The notes below the pieces were generated by a model that did no database searches, had not been told where the DNA came from, and saw only the letters and a program-made list of their open reading frames with translations. A stretch of DNA of 64,000 nt from an uncultured Dorea sp. (GTDB lineage: Bacteria > Bacillota > Clostridia > Lachnospirales > Lachnospiraceae): positions 285 through 64,284 of the forward strand of contig CAJUAM010000008.1 in NCBI GenBank assembly GCA_910584615.1, read 5' to 3'. Made by a program: the position numbers and the translations under genes. Within the stretch, counting starts at the first letter, position 1. The number at the start of each line of letters is the position of its first letter. Shown one piece after another: positions 43,816-53,501 of this stretch.

Positions 43816-44556
43816 ATGTTGACAGGAAAGATTGCAGTAGTGACCGGTGCCTCCAGAGGGATCGGAAGGGCAGTAGCCCTTAAGCTGGCAGCAGAAGGCG
43901 CGACGGTTATTATAAATTATAATGGTTCAAAAGACAGAGCTCTTGAGGTTAAACAGGAGATCGAAGAAAAGGGAGGGATTGCTGATCTTTATCAGTGTGA
44001 TGTATCTGACTTCGCAAAGTGTGAATCATTTATAACAGATATTATTAAACAGTACAAAGGAATTGACATTCTCGTTAACAATGCCGGGATTACAAGAGAT
44101 GGTCTTCTGATGAAGATGTCCGAAGAGGATTTTGACAAGGTTATGGATACAAATCTTAAAGGGGCATTCAATACGACCCGTTTTGCCAGCAGGCAGATGT
44201 TAAAGCAGCGGAGCGGGCGCATTATCAATATGGCATCAGTTGTAGGTGTGACAGGCAATGCAGGACAGGTGAATTATGCTGCTTCAAAGGCAGGGATCAT
44301 CGGACTTACAAAGGCTGCGGCCAGAGAGCTTGCGTCCAGAGGAGTTACGGTAAATGCTATAGCGCCCGGCTTTATTGAGACAGACATGACAAAGGATCTG
44401 CCTGAGAAGGTGAAAGCGGATTCGGTATCCCAGATACCGCTTGGAAGGTTCGGAACCCCTGAACACGTAGCGGCAACAGCAGCCTTCCTGGCTTCTGAGG
44501 AAGCAGAATATATTACTGGGCAGGTGATTCATGTAGACGGCGGCATGGTAATGTAG
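43816..44556 (+). CDS. fabG: 3-oxoacyl-ACP reductase
   Basis: A 246-aa short-chain dehydrogenase using NADPH. Cofactor motif TGASRGIGRAVA (about 10-21), NNAGITRDGLLMKM, catalytic Ser in INMASVVG and YAASK. Normal length and position in the fab operon. Confidence 0.96.
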   Translation: MLTGKIAVVTGASRGIGRAVALKLAAEGATVIINYNGSKDRALEVKQEIEEKGGIADLYQCDVSDFAKCESFITDIIKQYKGIDILVNNAGITRDGLLMKMSEEDFDKVMDTNLKGAFNTTRFASRQMLKQRSGRIINMASVVGVTGNAGQVNYAASKAGIIGLTKAAARELASRGVTVNAIAPGFIETDMTKDLPEKVKADSVSQIPLGRFGTPEHVAATAAFLASEEAEYITGQVIHVDGGMVM

Positions 44557-44570
44557 AAAGGAGAAGCAGG

Positions 44571-45812
44571 ATGAAGAGACGAGTAGTAGTGACAGGTCTT
44601 GGAGCTGTAACACCCATTGGAAATACAGTGGAGGAGTTCTGGAGCGGGATCAGAGAAGGAAAAGTGGGGATCGGAGAGATCACAAGATTTGACACAACAG
44701 ATTATAAAGTAAAACTGGCGGCAGAGGTAAAAGACTTTCGCGCGAAGGATCATATGGATGTGAAGGCCGCGAAACGTATGGAACCGTTTGCTCAATATGC
44801 GGTTGCAGCAGCCAAAGAAGCATATGAGGATGCCGGACTTGATATAGAAAAAGAAGATCCGTATCGTGCAGGTGTAATCGTAGGTTCAGGTATCGGCAGC
44901 CTTGAGACGGTAGAGAGAGAGTACACGAAGATCCAGACAAGAGGACCGGGGAAAGTACATCCGCTTATGGTTCCGCTTATGATTTCCAATATGGCGGCAG
45001 GAAATATTTCTATCCAGCTTGGATTTAAAGGCAAATGTACTAATGTAGTGACTGCATGCGCATCAGGAACCAATTCTATTGGAGATGCGTTCCGGGCGAT
45101 CCAGTATAATGATGCGGATATCATGATAGCAGGAGGCTGTGAATCTTGTATATGCCCTACAGGAGTTGCGGGATTTACGGCACTTACGGCCCTTTCTACA
45201 TCTACAGATCCTATGCGTGCTTCTATTCCATTTGACAAAGACCGGGATGGTTTTGTGCTTGGAGAAGGCGCGGGAGTAGTCGTGTTAGAGGAATTAGAGC
45301 ATGCAAAGGCGAGAGGCGCGAAGATCTATGCTGAAGTTCTGGGATATGGAGCTACCGGTGATGCGTACCATATCACTTCTCCGGCAGAGGATGGCGGCGG
45401 AGCGGCAAAAGCAATGAGCCTTGCTATGGAAGAAGGCGGTATCAAGCCGTATCAGGTAGATTATATCAATGCTCATGGAACCAGTACTCATCATAATGAT
45501 TTGTTTGAAACAAGGGCAATTCATCTTGCGTTTGGCGAGGCAGCGAAAGATGTAGTTATCAATTCTACCAAATCCATGATCGGCCATCTTCTTGGAGCAG
45601 CAGGCGGCGTGGAATTTATTACCTGTGTTAAATCAATACAGGAAGGATTTATTCATCAGACGATGGGGACAAAGGATGTTGACGATAAAGAGTGTGATCT
45701 GAATTATGCAGTTGACGGACCGGTTGAAAAGGAAGTTCATTACGCGCTGACTAATTCTCTCGGATTCGGCGGGCATAATGCGACCTTGCTTTTGAAAAAG
45801 TATGAAGGTTAG
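44571..45812 (+). CDS. fabF: Beta-ketoacyl-ACP synthase II
   Basis: A 413-aa elongating condensing enzyme. Cys in VTACASGTNSIGDAF (about 164), His in NAHGTSTHHND (about 303) and His in STKSMIGHLLGAAGG (about 340) form the C-H-H centre. GAAAGGAG precedes the start. Fab operon. Confidence 0.96.
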   Translation: MKRRVVVTGLGAVTPIGNTVEEFWSGIREGKVGIGEITRFDTTDYKVKLAAEVKDFRAKDHMDVKAAKRMEPFAQYAVAAAKEAYEDAGLDIEKEDPYRAGVIVGSGIGSLETVEREYTKIQTRGPGKVHPLMVPLMISNMAAGNISIQLGFKGKCTNVVTACASGTNSIGDAFRAIQYNDADIMIAGGCESCICPTGVAGFTALTALSTSTDPMRASIPFDKDRDGFVLGEGAGVVVLEELEHAKARGAKIYAEVLGYGATGDAYHITSPAEDGGGAAKAMSLAMEEGGIKPYQVDYINAHGTSTHHNDLFETRAIHLAFGEAAKDVVINSTKSMIGHLLGAAGGVEFITCVKSIQEGFIHQTMGTKDVDDKECDLNYAVDGPVEKEVHYALTNSLGFGGHNATLLLKKYEG

Positions 45813-45826
45813 AGGAGAGTTTAAAA

Positions 45827-46288
45827 ATGGAGTTTGAAAATCTCATTAAATTAATAGAAGCAGTGTCAGCATCAGGACTGACAGGATTCCAATATGAAGA
45901 AAAAGGTATGAAGATAAAGCTTAATAAAGATGTGATAAGCTCAGTACCGGTTGTAAACGTAACTGGCTCTATGGAGCAGGATATCCAGAGCACACCTGTC
46001 CCTGGGACACAGGAGCCGCAAAGCGTCAATTCAGCAGAGACAGCACAGATGCAGGGAAAGATGATCTGCTCACCGCTAGTAGGAACATTTTACGCGGCAC
46101 CTGCCGAAGATGCGCAGGCATTTGTCGCGGTAGGCGATACGGTGAAAAAAGGACAGACTCTTGCTATTGTAGAAGCAATGAAACTTATGAATGAGATAGA
46201 GAGTGAGTTTGACGGTGTAATAGAAGAAGTGCTGGTAGAAAATGGCCAGCCGGTAGAATACAACCAGCCGCTGTTCCGGCTGAGGTAA
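45827..46288 (+). CDS. accB: Biotin carboxyl carrier protein of acetyl-CoA carboxylase
   Basis: A 153-aa carrier. The biotinylated Lys is in VEAMKLMNEIES near the C-terminus; a Pro/Gln/Thr-rich linker (about 48-78) joins it to the N-terminal helix region. It shuttles carboxyl groups between AccC and AccDA, encoded just downstream. Confidence 0.95.
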   Translation: MEFENLIKLIEAVSASGLTGFQYEEKGMKIKLNKDVISSVPVVNVTGSMEQDIQSTPVPGTQEPQSVNSAETAQMQGKMICSPLVGTFYAAPAEDAQAFVAVGDTVKKGQTLAIVEAMKLMNEIESEFDGVIEEVLVENGQPVEYNQPLFRLR

Positions 46289-46336
46289 CATCTGGGTAAT
46301 TTTATCAGATATTAATAAAGAAGGGGTATTATAGAT

Positions 46337-46765
46337 ATGAATCATTTGGATATTAATGAAATCAAAGAGATCATCCCTCACAGACATCCATTTCTTCTGC
46401 TTGATTATATCGAGGATTATGAACCGGGACAGTATGCGGTGGGCTATAAATGTGTTACATACAGAGAAGGATTTTTTGCCGGGCATTTTCCAAAGGAACC
46501 GGTGATGCCAGGAGTGCTGACTGTAGAAGCATTGGCCCAGGCAGGAGCTGTGGCGATCTTAAGTCAGGAAGAGAATAAGGGAAAGACTGCGTATTTTGGC
46601 GGGATCAATAAATGTAAATTCAAAGGAAAGATCATCCCGGGCGATAAGGTCCGGCTTGAGACGAAGATCATCCGGCAGAAAGGACCTGTAGGCATCGGAG
46701 AGGCAGTTGCCAGTGTGGATGGAAAAGTGGTTGTCAGCGCAGAGCTGACATTTATGATTGGATAG
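46337..46765 (+). CDS. fabZ: 3-hydroxyacyl-ACP dehydratase
   Basis: A 142-aa hotdog-fold dehydratase. IPHRHPFLLLDYIEDYEPGQ at the N-terminus and the catalytic GHFPKEPVMPGVLTVEALAQ segment (His and Glu) are intact. Located between accB and accC as in streptococcal fab clusters. Confidence 0.96.
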   Translation: MNHLDINEIKEIIPHRHPFLLLDYIEDYEPGQYAVGYKCVTYREGFFAGHFPKEPVMPGVLTVEALAQAGAVAILSQEENKGKTAYFGGINKCKFKGKIIPGDKVRLETKIIRQKGPVGIGEAVASVDGKVVVSAELTFMIG

Positions 46766-46774
46766 GTGACAGGT

Positions 46775-48121
46775 ATGATTAAAAAGATATTAATTGCCAA
46801 CCGGGGAGAGATTGCGGTGCGTATTATCCGTGCCTGCCGTGAGATGGGGATTGAGACTGTTGCCGTGTATTCAGAAGCTGACAGGGAAGCTCTTCATACA
46901 AAACTTGCGGACGAGGCGGTCTGTATCGGACCTGCGCCTTCATCAGAAAGTTATCTGAGTATGGACCGGATCATCAGTGCCACGATCGTGACCGGAGCGG
47001 ATGCGATTCATCCGGGATTTGGGTTTCTTTCGGAAAACAGCAGATTTGCGGAGCTTTTAGAGCAGTGCAACATTACATTTATCGGACCGGGATCTGACGT
47101 GATCGCCCGCCTTGGCAATAAGCAGGAGGCAAGAAATACTATGGTGGCGGCAGGAGTTCCGGTCATTCCGGGTACAACTGAGCCGATCTATGATGTGCAG
47201 GCAGGAAAAGAGGCAGCAGACAAAATCGGTTATCCTGTCATTGTAAAAGCAGCTCTTGGCGGCGGCGGCAAGGGTATGCGTGTGGCGGAAACGCCGGAGG
47301 AGTTTGAAACAAGTTTCCTTACTGCACAGAAGGAGACACAGATGGCCTTTGGGGACAATACGATGTATATTGAGCATTTTGTTCAGCGTCCGAGGCATAT
47401 CGAATTTCAGATCCTTGCGGATTCATATGGAAATGTGATCCATCTTGGAGAGCGTGACTGTTCCGTGCAGCGGAACCATCAGAAGATGATCGAAGAATCC
47501 CCTTCTGCGGCGCTTGATGATGAGCTTAGGGAAAAAATGGGAAAAGCCGCGGTAAAAGCAGCAAAGGCAGCTGGATATGTCAATGCGGGAACGATTGAAT
47601 TCCTCCTTGAGAAAAATAATAATTTTTATTTTATGGAGATGAATACAAGGATTCAGGTGGAGCATCCGGTAACAGAGTGGGTGACAGGGATCGACCTTGT
47701 AAAAGAACAGATACGGATCGCATCCGGCAAAAGACTTTCTTACAGACAAGAAGATGTGCATCTGAACGGACATTCCATAGAGTGCAGGATCAATGCGGAG
47801 AATCCCCAAAAAGGCTTCAGGCCCTCGCCCGGAACGGTAAAAGATATGTATCTGCCGGGAGGCAAGGGCATAAGGATTGATTCCGCTATTTACAGCGGCT
47901 ATACGATTCCGCCGTATTATGATTCCATGGTGGCGAAGCTGATCGTATGGGCAAAGAACCGGAAGGAAGCCATTGCGAAGATGAGGAGCGCCCTGGGGGA
48001 GATCATTATCGAAGGAGTCGAAACGAATGTGGATTACCAGTATGAGATTCTGAATCATCCGGTCTACCTTTCGGGGGATATTGATATAGAATTTATTGAA
48101 GACCTGAACCGTGAATCATAA
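46775..48121 (+). CDS. accC: Biotin carboxylase subunit of acetyl-CoA carboxylase
   Basis: A 448-aa ATP-grasp enzyme that carboxylates biotin on AccB. IKKILIANRGEIAVRIIRAC start, glycine-rich ATP loop ALGGGGKGMRV, RDCSVQRNHQKMIEE and MNTRIQVEHPVTE are all present. ATG 46775 is used; the upstream GTG 46766 is within the end of fabZ and less likely. Confidence 0.96.
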   Translation: MIKKILIANRGEIAVRIIRACREMGIETVAVYSEADREALHTKLADEAVCIGPAPSSESYLSMDRIISATIVTGADAIHPGFGFLSENSRFAELLEQCNITFIGPGSDVIARLGNKQEARNTMVAAGVPVIPGTTEPIYDVQAGKEAADKIGYPVIVKAALGGGGKGMRVAETPEEFETSFLTAQKETQMAFGDNTMYIEHFVQRPRHIEFQILADSYGNVIHLGERDCSVQRNHQKMIEESPSAALDDELREKMGKAAVKAAKAAGYVNAGTIEFLLEKNNNFYFMEMNTRIQVEHPVTEWVTGIDLVKEQIRIASGKRLSYRQEDVHLNGHSIECRINAENPQKGFRPSPGTVKDMYLPGGKGIRIDSAIYSGYTIPPYYDSMVAKLIVWAKNRKEAIAKMRSALGEIIIEGVETNVDYQYEILNHPVYLSGDIDIEFIEDLNRES

Positions 48122-48140
48122 ACAGAAAAGGTGAAAATTT

Positions 48141-49883
48141 ATGAAACTTGATAATATGTTCAAGAAGACGAAATATTCTACACTCAAGCGAAATGACTAT
48201 AAAACTGAGAGTGTACGGCCGGAGGTTCCCGAGGGACTTCTCAAAAAATGCAACAAATGCGGAGCCGCTATCATTGCGGAAGATGCAAAAAAGGACGGCT
48301 ATATCTGCCCGAAATGCGGCGGATATTTTCGGATGCATGCGTACCGCAGGATAGAATTTGTGGCAGATGAAGGGACTTTTGAAGAATGGGACAAAGGTCT
48401 TGAGACGAAAAATCCTTTGGATTATAAAGGATATATTGAAAAACTTTCTAATCTTAAAGAAAAGACCGGACTTGATGAAGCGGTGATCACCGGAAGGGCA
48501 AAGATTGATGGTGCAGATACTGTGATCGGTGTGTGCGACGGAAGATTCCTTATGGCCAGCATGGGAGAAGTTGTAGGTGAGAAGATTGCCAGAGCAGTAG
48601 AGCGGGCTACAAAAGAACAGCTTCCCGTGATCCTTTTTGCCTGTTCCGGCGGAGCCAGGATGCAGGAGGGGATCACATCCCTTATGCAGATGGCAAAGAC
48701 TTCGGCAGCCTTAAAGCGTCATAGTGACGCGGGGCTTCTTTATATCAGTGTCCTTACAGACCCTACAACAGGCGGGGTGACTGCGAGTTTTGCCATGCTC
48801 GGTGATATCATCCTTGCTGAGCCGAAAGCATTGATTGGGTTTGCAGGGCCGAGAGTCATAGAGCAGACGATCGGGCAGAAACTTCCGAAAGGATTTCAGC
48901 GGTCAGAGTTTTTAAAGGAGCATGGTTTTATTGACGGGATCGTAGAGAGAAAAGATCTTAAGGAAACTTTGGCAAAGATCTTAAAACTCCATGCGGACAG
49001 CAGGTATAGTACAGAAACTATACAAGAGATATTAAACAAAGACGAGAATACAGATGAGAATAAGGCGAAGGCAGGTTCTGACTTTTGGAAAGCGGCAGAT
49101 GGTCTTACGGCATGGGATCGTGTAATGCTTTCCCGTATGCAGGACCGTCCGGTTGGAAGTGATTATATTGAGTGTCTGTTCACGGATTTTATAGAACTTC
49201 ACGGAGACCGTCTGTTTAAAGATGACCGTGCGGTTATCGGCGGCGTGGCAAGATTTCATGGTATCCCGGTTACGGTGATCGTACAGGCAAAGGGAACAAA
49301 TACGAAGGAGAATATTGAGCGAAACTTCGGTATGCCATCTCCGGAAGGATACCGCAAGGCGCTGCGGCTTATGAAGCAGGCAGAGAAATTCCGCCGCCCC
49401 ATCATCTGTTTTGTGGATACTCCCGGAGCTTTCTGCGGCATAGAGGCAGAGGAGAGGGGACAGGGCGAAGCGATAGCCAGAAATATCTATGAGATGTCCG
49501 ACCTAAAGACACCGGTGCTCTCGGTGATCATAGGAGAAGGCGGCAGCGGCGGCGCTCTTGCCATGGCGACAGCCGATGAAGTGTGGATGTTAGAAAACTC
49601 TGTGTATTCCATACTCTCTCCGGAGGGCTTTGCGAGCATTCTATGGAAAGACAGCAGCAAAGCGAAGGAAGCAGCAGAAGTGATGCGGCTGACCGCAAAG
49701 GATCTTTATGAGATTGGTATCGTGGAGAAAGTATTTGATGAACCACAGGACTTTAAGGCTGAGAATCTAAAACAGGTGACAGATTCTATGGAAACAGAGA
49801 TCATAAGGTTTTTAACAGAATATATGGCGAAAAATGATCAGGAATTGACCAGTCATCGTTATATGCGTTTCCGCAGGATGTAA
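48141..49883 (+). CDS. accDA: Acetyl-CoA carboxylase carboxyltransferase, fused beta-alpha subunits
   Basis: A 580-aa single frame. Residues about 30-285 are AccD, with its zinc ribbon KKCNKCGAAI...YICPKCGGYF; about 310-575 are AccA, with FIELHGDRLFKDDRAVIGG and FVDTPGAFCGIEAEERGQGE. In E. coli these are separate genes; fused forms occur in some clostridia. The joint around residues 285-315 is a charged linker. It transfers carboxyl from biotin to acetyl-CoA. Confidence 0.93.
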   Translation: MKLDNMFKKTKYSTLKRNDYKTESVRPEVPEGLLKKCNKCGAAIIAEDAKKDGYICPKCGGYFRMHAYRRIEFVADEGTFEEWDKGLETKNPLDYKGYIEKLSNLKEKTGLDEAVITGRAKIDGADTVIGVCDGRFLMASMGEVVGEKIARAVERATKEQLPVILFACSGGARMQEGITSLMQMAKTSAALKRHSDAGLLYISVLTDPTTGGVTASFAMLGDIILAEPKALIGFAGPRVIEQTIGQKLPKGFQRSEFLKEHGFIDGIVERKDLKETLAKILKLHADSRYSTETIQEILNKDENTDENKAKAGSDFWKAADGLTAWDRVMLSRMQDRPVGSDYIECLFTDFIELHGDRLFKDDRAVIGGVARFHGIPVTVIVQAKGTNTKENIERNFGMPSPEGYRKALRLMKQAEKFRRPIICFVDTPGAFCGIEAEERGQGEAIARNIYEMSDLKTPVLSVIIGEGGSGGALAMATADEVWMLENSVYSILSPEGFASILWKDSSKAKEAAEVMRLTAKDLYEIGIVEKVFDEPQDFKAENLKQVTDSMETEIIRFLTEYMAKNDQELTSHRYMRFRRM

Positions 49884-49912
49884 ACAATTGTCAGTAGTAG
49901 GAGAAAAAAAGA

Positions 49913-50974
49913 ATGAAACCACTGAAAATGGGAAATATAGAAGCAAAAGTGCCGGTTATTCAGGGCGGTATGGGAATTGGAATTAGTCTGGGGGGCCTTG
50001 CCGGGGCAGTTGCTTTAGAGGGCGGCATAGGGATCATCTCTGCCGCCCAGATTGGTTTTAAGGAACCGGATTTTGATACGGATACAAAAGCAGCGAATTT
50101 AAGGGCGATAAAAAAGGAATATGAAAAGGCAAGGAAGATTGCGCCAGAAGGAGTTATTGGATTCAATCTGATGGTAGCTATGCGTCACTATGAAGAGTAT
50201 GTAAAAGCGGCAATAGAGGCAGGAGCCGATCTGATCGTATCGGGGGCAGGGCTTCCTACCAATCTTCCGGAAATTGCCGGTGATGCAGATGTAAAGCTTG
50301 CTCCTATTGTATCTACTGAAAAGTCCGCGAAAGTCATATTAAAGTACTGGGATAAAAAATATAAAAGGATACCGGATCTTCTTGTTATAGAAGGGCCGCA
50401 GGCAGGAGGCCATCTTGGTTTTGAAAGAGAAAAACTGGATGTGTTTGGCGACTTTGCGGTATATGCCGGGGAAGTTAAGAAGATTCTTTCTGTAGTCAGA
50501 GAGTATGAAGAGAAGTACGGGATGATGATTCCGACAGCTTTGGGCGGTGGAATCGACACGCCGCAGGCGGCGAGGAGGGCAATCTTACTTGGAGTGGATG
50601 CAGTTCAAGTGGCCACCAGGTTCGTGACAACTAAGGAATGTGATGCCGATATCCGATATAAAGAAAGCTATATCAAAGCATCGAAAGAAGATATCATAAT
50701 CGTAAAAAGCCCGGTAGGGATGCCGGGACGGGCGATCAATAATGAGATGATCAAAAGAGTGGAAAGAAAAGAGCAGATCTTGCACAGCCCATGTCACCGG
50801 TGTCTGCACCGGTGTGATCCGGCAAAGATCCCGTACTGTATTACAGATGCGTTGATCTATGCGGCTAAAGGTGAAACAGACAAAGGACTTCTTTTCTGCG
50901 GGGCCAATGCATATAAGGCAGAACGGATAGAGACAGTAAAAGAAGTGTTGGAAGATTTGAAAAAAATGTTGTAA
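49913..50974 (+). CDS. Nitronate monooxygenase/FabK-like FMN oxidoreductase
   Basis: A 353-aa flavin TIM barrel (VPVIQGGMGIGISLGGLAGA start, IEGPQAGGHLGF, ALGGGIDTPQAA). It belongs to the 2-nitropropane dioxygenase/FabK superfamily but is longer than the fabK product at 41936 and has a Cys-rich C-terminus (HSPCHRCLHRCDPAKIPYC). Its place in the fab operon suggests a lipid-related reductase role, but nitronate oxidation is the family's annotated activity. The substrate is not determined by the sequence. Confidence 0.8.
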   Translation: MKPLKMGNIEAKVPVIQGGMGIGISLGGLAGAVALEGGIGIISAAQIGFKEPDFDTDTKAANLRAIKKEYEKARKIAPEGVIGFNLMVAMRHYEEYVKAAIEAGADLIVSGAGLPTNLPEIAGDADVKLAPIVSTEKSAKVILKYWDKKYKRIPDLLVIEGPQAGGHLGFEREKLDVFGDFAVYAGEVKKILSVVREYEEKYGMMIPTALGGGIDTPQAARRAILLGVDAVQVATRFVTTKECDADIRYKESYIKASKEDIIIVKSPVGMPGRAINNEMIKRVERKEQILHSPCHRCLHRCDPAKIPYCITDALIYAAKGETDKGLLFCGANAYKAERIETVKEVLEDLKKML

Positions 50975-51054
50975 AATGTAAGAAATGATATGCATTGGAA
51001 GAAAATAAGGATATAATGTCATTAGGGCAACGAATAATACGAAAGGACAGCAGT

Positions 51055-51504
51055 ATGGATAACGCATATAGGAAAATCAATTATATTCTGGTAAATCTTA
51101 TTAATGAAATCTGGGATCTGGAAGGAAAAGCGATTATTACAGAGGAATTTAAGGATATTACGAATAATGATATGCATGTCATAGAAGCGATCGGACTCGG
51201 CGAAGGACACAATATGTCTTTTATAGCAAAGCGTCTGGGTATAACTGTGGGGTCGCTGACAACTGCCATGAATAACCTTGTGAGAAAAAAATATGTGCAG
51301 CGTTATCGGAGTGAAGAGGACAGAAGAGTCGTCTATGTCAAACTGGTGGATAAGGGCGTGAAGGCATATAACCACCATGCTGATTACCACCATAAGATGA
51401 CGATGGCGATTCGGGAGAGATTAGGTGAAGAGGAGCTTCCGGTTCTTTTTAAAACATTAGATGCCCTGACGGATTTTTTCAAAGAATACAGCGAACAGAA
51501 CTAG
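51055..51504 (+). CDS. MarR-family regulator, FabT-like
   Basis: A 149-aa winged-helix protein (NMSFIAKRLGITVGSLTTAM recognition region, YRSEEDRRVVYVKLVDKG wing). ATG 51055 follows AAAGGA; the longer TTG reading from 50995 is unlikely. FabT represses fab genes when bound by acyl-ACP. In streptococci fabT is the first gene of the cluster; here it is near the 3' end, yet two FabT-type boxes sit at the operon promoter, so autoregulation through the long transcript is likely. Confidence 0.82.
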   Translation: MDNAYRKINYILVNLINEIWDLEGKAIITEEFKDITNNDMHVIEAIGLGEGHNMSFIAKRLGITVGSLTTAMNNLVRKKYVQRYRSEEDRRVVYVKLVDKGVKAYNHHADYHHKMTMAIRERLGEEELPVLFKTLDALTDFFKEYSEQN

Positions 51505-51517
51505 GAGGCGTAAAGTT

Positions 51518-52243
51518 ATGTATGAGCAGGAAGTAAAATGTTTGCAGGAGATGATAGATAACAGCAGCAGGATCGTATTTTTCGGGGGAGCAGGAGTGTC
51601 TACGGAAAGTAATATTCCGGATTTTCGAAGTGCGGATGGGCTGTATCAGCAGAAATATAAATATTCTCCGGAACAGATTGTAAGTCATACGTTTTTTATG
51701 AATAGGACAGAGAATTTTTACGAGTTCTATAAGGAAAAGATGATGTTTCTTGCAGCAAGACCAAATGCGGCGCATAAAAAACTCGCTGAACTTGAAGAGG
51801 CGGGTAAGCTTACTGCTGTCATAACACAGAACATTGACGGTCTTCATCAGGCGGCAGGGAGTAAGAATGTACTGGAGCTTCATGGAAGTATCCATCGAAA
51901 TTACTGCTTAAGCTGCAGGAAGTTTTACGATGCCTCTTATGTAAAAGAAAGTGAAGGGATTCCCAAATGCTCCTGCGGCGGAATGATCAAGCCAGATGTA
52001 GTCCTTTATGAGGAAGGATTAGACTCTGACGTGATCAGTAAGAGTATCCGCGCGATCAGTGAGGCAGATATGCTCATTATCGGCGGGACATCTCTCATCG
52101 TGTATCCGGCGGCAGGATTTATTGACTATTTCAGAGGTAAGCATCTTGTAGTGATCAACAAGAGTACAACCGCAAGAGAGGTGGGGGCAAAGCTTACCAT
52201 AGCGGCGCCGATTGGCCAGATCATGGAGAAGATAACTGTATGA
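51518..52243 (+). CDS. NAD-dependent protein deacylase (sirtuin)
   Basis: A 241-aa Sir2 protein. NAD-binding FFGGAGVSTESNIPDFRSAD, TQNIDGLHQAAG, catalytic His in LELHGSIHRNYC and a zinc-binding cysteine set (CLSC and CSCGG) are all intact, so it should be active. It begins 13 nt after the MarR gene, which ties it to the fatty-acid operon. Sirtuins remove acetyl or other acyl groups from lysines; a role in clearing malonyl- or acyl-lysine made by this pathway is a hypothesis. Confidence 0.93.
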   Translation: MYEQEVKCLQEMIDNSSRIVFFGGAGVSTESNIPDFRSADGLYQQKYKYSPEQIVSHTFFMNRTENFYEFYKEKMMFLAARPNAAHKKLAELEEAGKLTAVITQNIDGLHQAAGSKNVLELHGSIHRNYCLSCRKFYDASYVKESEGIPKCSCGGMIKPDVVLYEEGLDSDVISKSIRAISEADMLIIGGTSLIVYPAAGFIDYFRGKHLVVINKSTTAREVGAKLTIAAPIGQIMEKITV

Positions 52244-52299
52244 CCGGAAAGAAAAGTCAGTAACAGGGCATATGAGGACAGGGATGAGGCCGGAGTATG

Positions 52300-53490
52300 T
52301 TATTTTTTGAAAATCTCAAGGCTCTGCGCTAATATCCCATTCATATATGCGATTGCTGTTCCATAATTTGTCATAGGAATACCGGCATCTTCTGCGCATT
52401 TCATACGATACTTTATCTCACGTTCATTGAGCGTACAGCCGCCGCAGTGGATGATAAGACGGTATTTATCAAGCTTGAGCGGAAATTCTGTTCCGCTGGT
52501 AAATTCAAAATTCAAAGTTTTCCCCGTATGTTTTTTTAACCAGCCGGGTAATTTGACTGTGCCGATATCATCGCATTGGCGGTGATGGGTACATCCTTCG
52601 CAGATGAGGATGGTGTCTTCGTTTTCCAGCTCATCAATATATTTTGCGCCGTTTACAAGTGTATTTAGATTTCCTTTGTATCTTGCGAACAGGATGGAAA
52701 AGGAAGTTAACGGAATGTCTTTCGGGACAATCTGCGAGACTGTTTTGAATACCTGACTGTCTGTGATGACAAGAGCAGGCGCAGTCTTAAGCTTTTTCAG
52801 CGTATCTTTAAGTTCTGTATCGCGGGTGATAACAGAGACCGCGCCTGCTTCAAGCAGGTCACGGATCGTCTGCTGCTGCGGAAGGATCAGGCGTCCCTTT
52901 GGCGCGGCTTTGTCAACAGGTACTACAAGAATAACGAAGTCCAGAGGAGAAACCAGATCCCGCACGATATAATGATCAGGCTCATCGGAAGGGACAAGGT
53001 GTGCGATCTGCTCCTTTAATTCATGGATCTGCGTCCGGTTAAGGGCGCTGACCCATAAAGTATCTTTATCCTTCGCATTGTGCTGATGATCAGAAAGAAG
53101 ATCGGCTTTGTTCATTACAATCAGATAAGGAATATTTTTTGATCTGATTCTTTTTAGTATCTGTTCATCCGCATCTGTCATGCCGACAGTGCCGTCAATG
53201 ATCAATAAAGCGATATCCGTTTTGTTCAATATCTGATAAGCTTTTTGGATGCGGAGTCTGCCCAGATCCCCCTCATCATCCAGTCCCGGTGTGTCGATCA
53301 TCACAACAGGACCAAGTGGGAGCAGTTCCATGGCTTTTAAAACAGGATCCGTAGTTGTTCCCTTTTTATCAGATACAATGGAAAGATCTTGCCCGGTCAG
53401 AGCGTTGATGATACTGGATTTTCCAGCATTACGCCTGCCAAAGATCCCGATATGGATACGTTCGGCGGACGGTGTGTTATTCATACCCAT
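52300..53490 (-). CDS. hydF: [FeFe] hydrogenase maturation GTPase HydF
   Basis: A 396-aa GTPase scaffold for the H-cluster precursor. P-loop GRRNAGKSSI (about 15-24), VMIDTPGLDDEGD (G3) and VMNKADLL (G4) mark the GTPase; C-terminal cluster ligands are in CEGCTHHRQC and IHCGGCTLN. Last gene of hydE-hydG-hydF; it starts 11 nt after hydG. Confidence 0.95.
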   Translation of the reverse strand: MGMNNTPSAERIHIGIFGRRNAGKSSIINALTGQDLSIVSDKKGTTTDPVLKAMELLPLGPVVMIDTPGLDDEGDLGRLRIQKAYQILNKTDIALLIIDGTVGMTDADEQILKRIRSKNIPYLIVMNKADLLSDHQHNAKDKDTLWVSALNRTQIHELKEQIAHLVPSDEPDHYIVRDLVSPLDFVILVVPVDKAAPKGRLILPQQQTIRDLLEAGAVSVITRDTELKDTLKKLKTAPALVITDSQVFKTVSQIVPKDIPLTSFSILFARYKGNLNTLVNGAKYIDELENEDTILICEGCTHHRQCDDIGTVKLPGWLKKHTGKTLNFEFTSGTEFPLKLDKYRLIIHCGGCTLNEREIKYRMKCAEDAGIPMTNYGTAIAYMNGILAQSLEIFKK

Positions 53491-53501
53491 AAAAATCCTC
53501 C

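Noticed and set aside
48141..49883. accDA as an assembly artefact joining two genes
   Set aside because: The frame is continuous through a sensible charged linker, total length matches both domains, and such fusions are known in clostridia.
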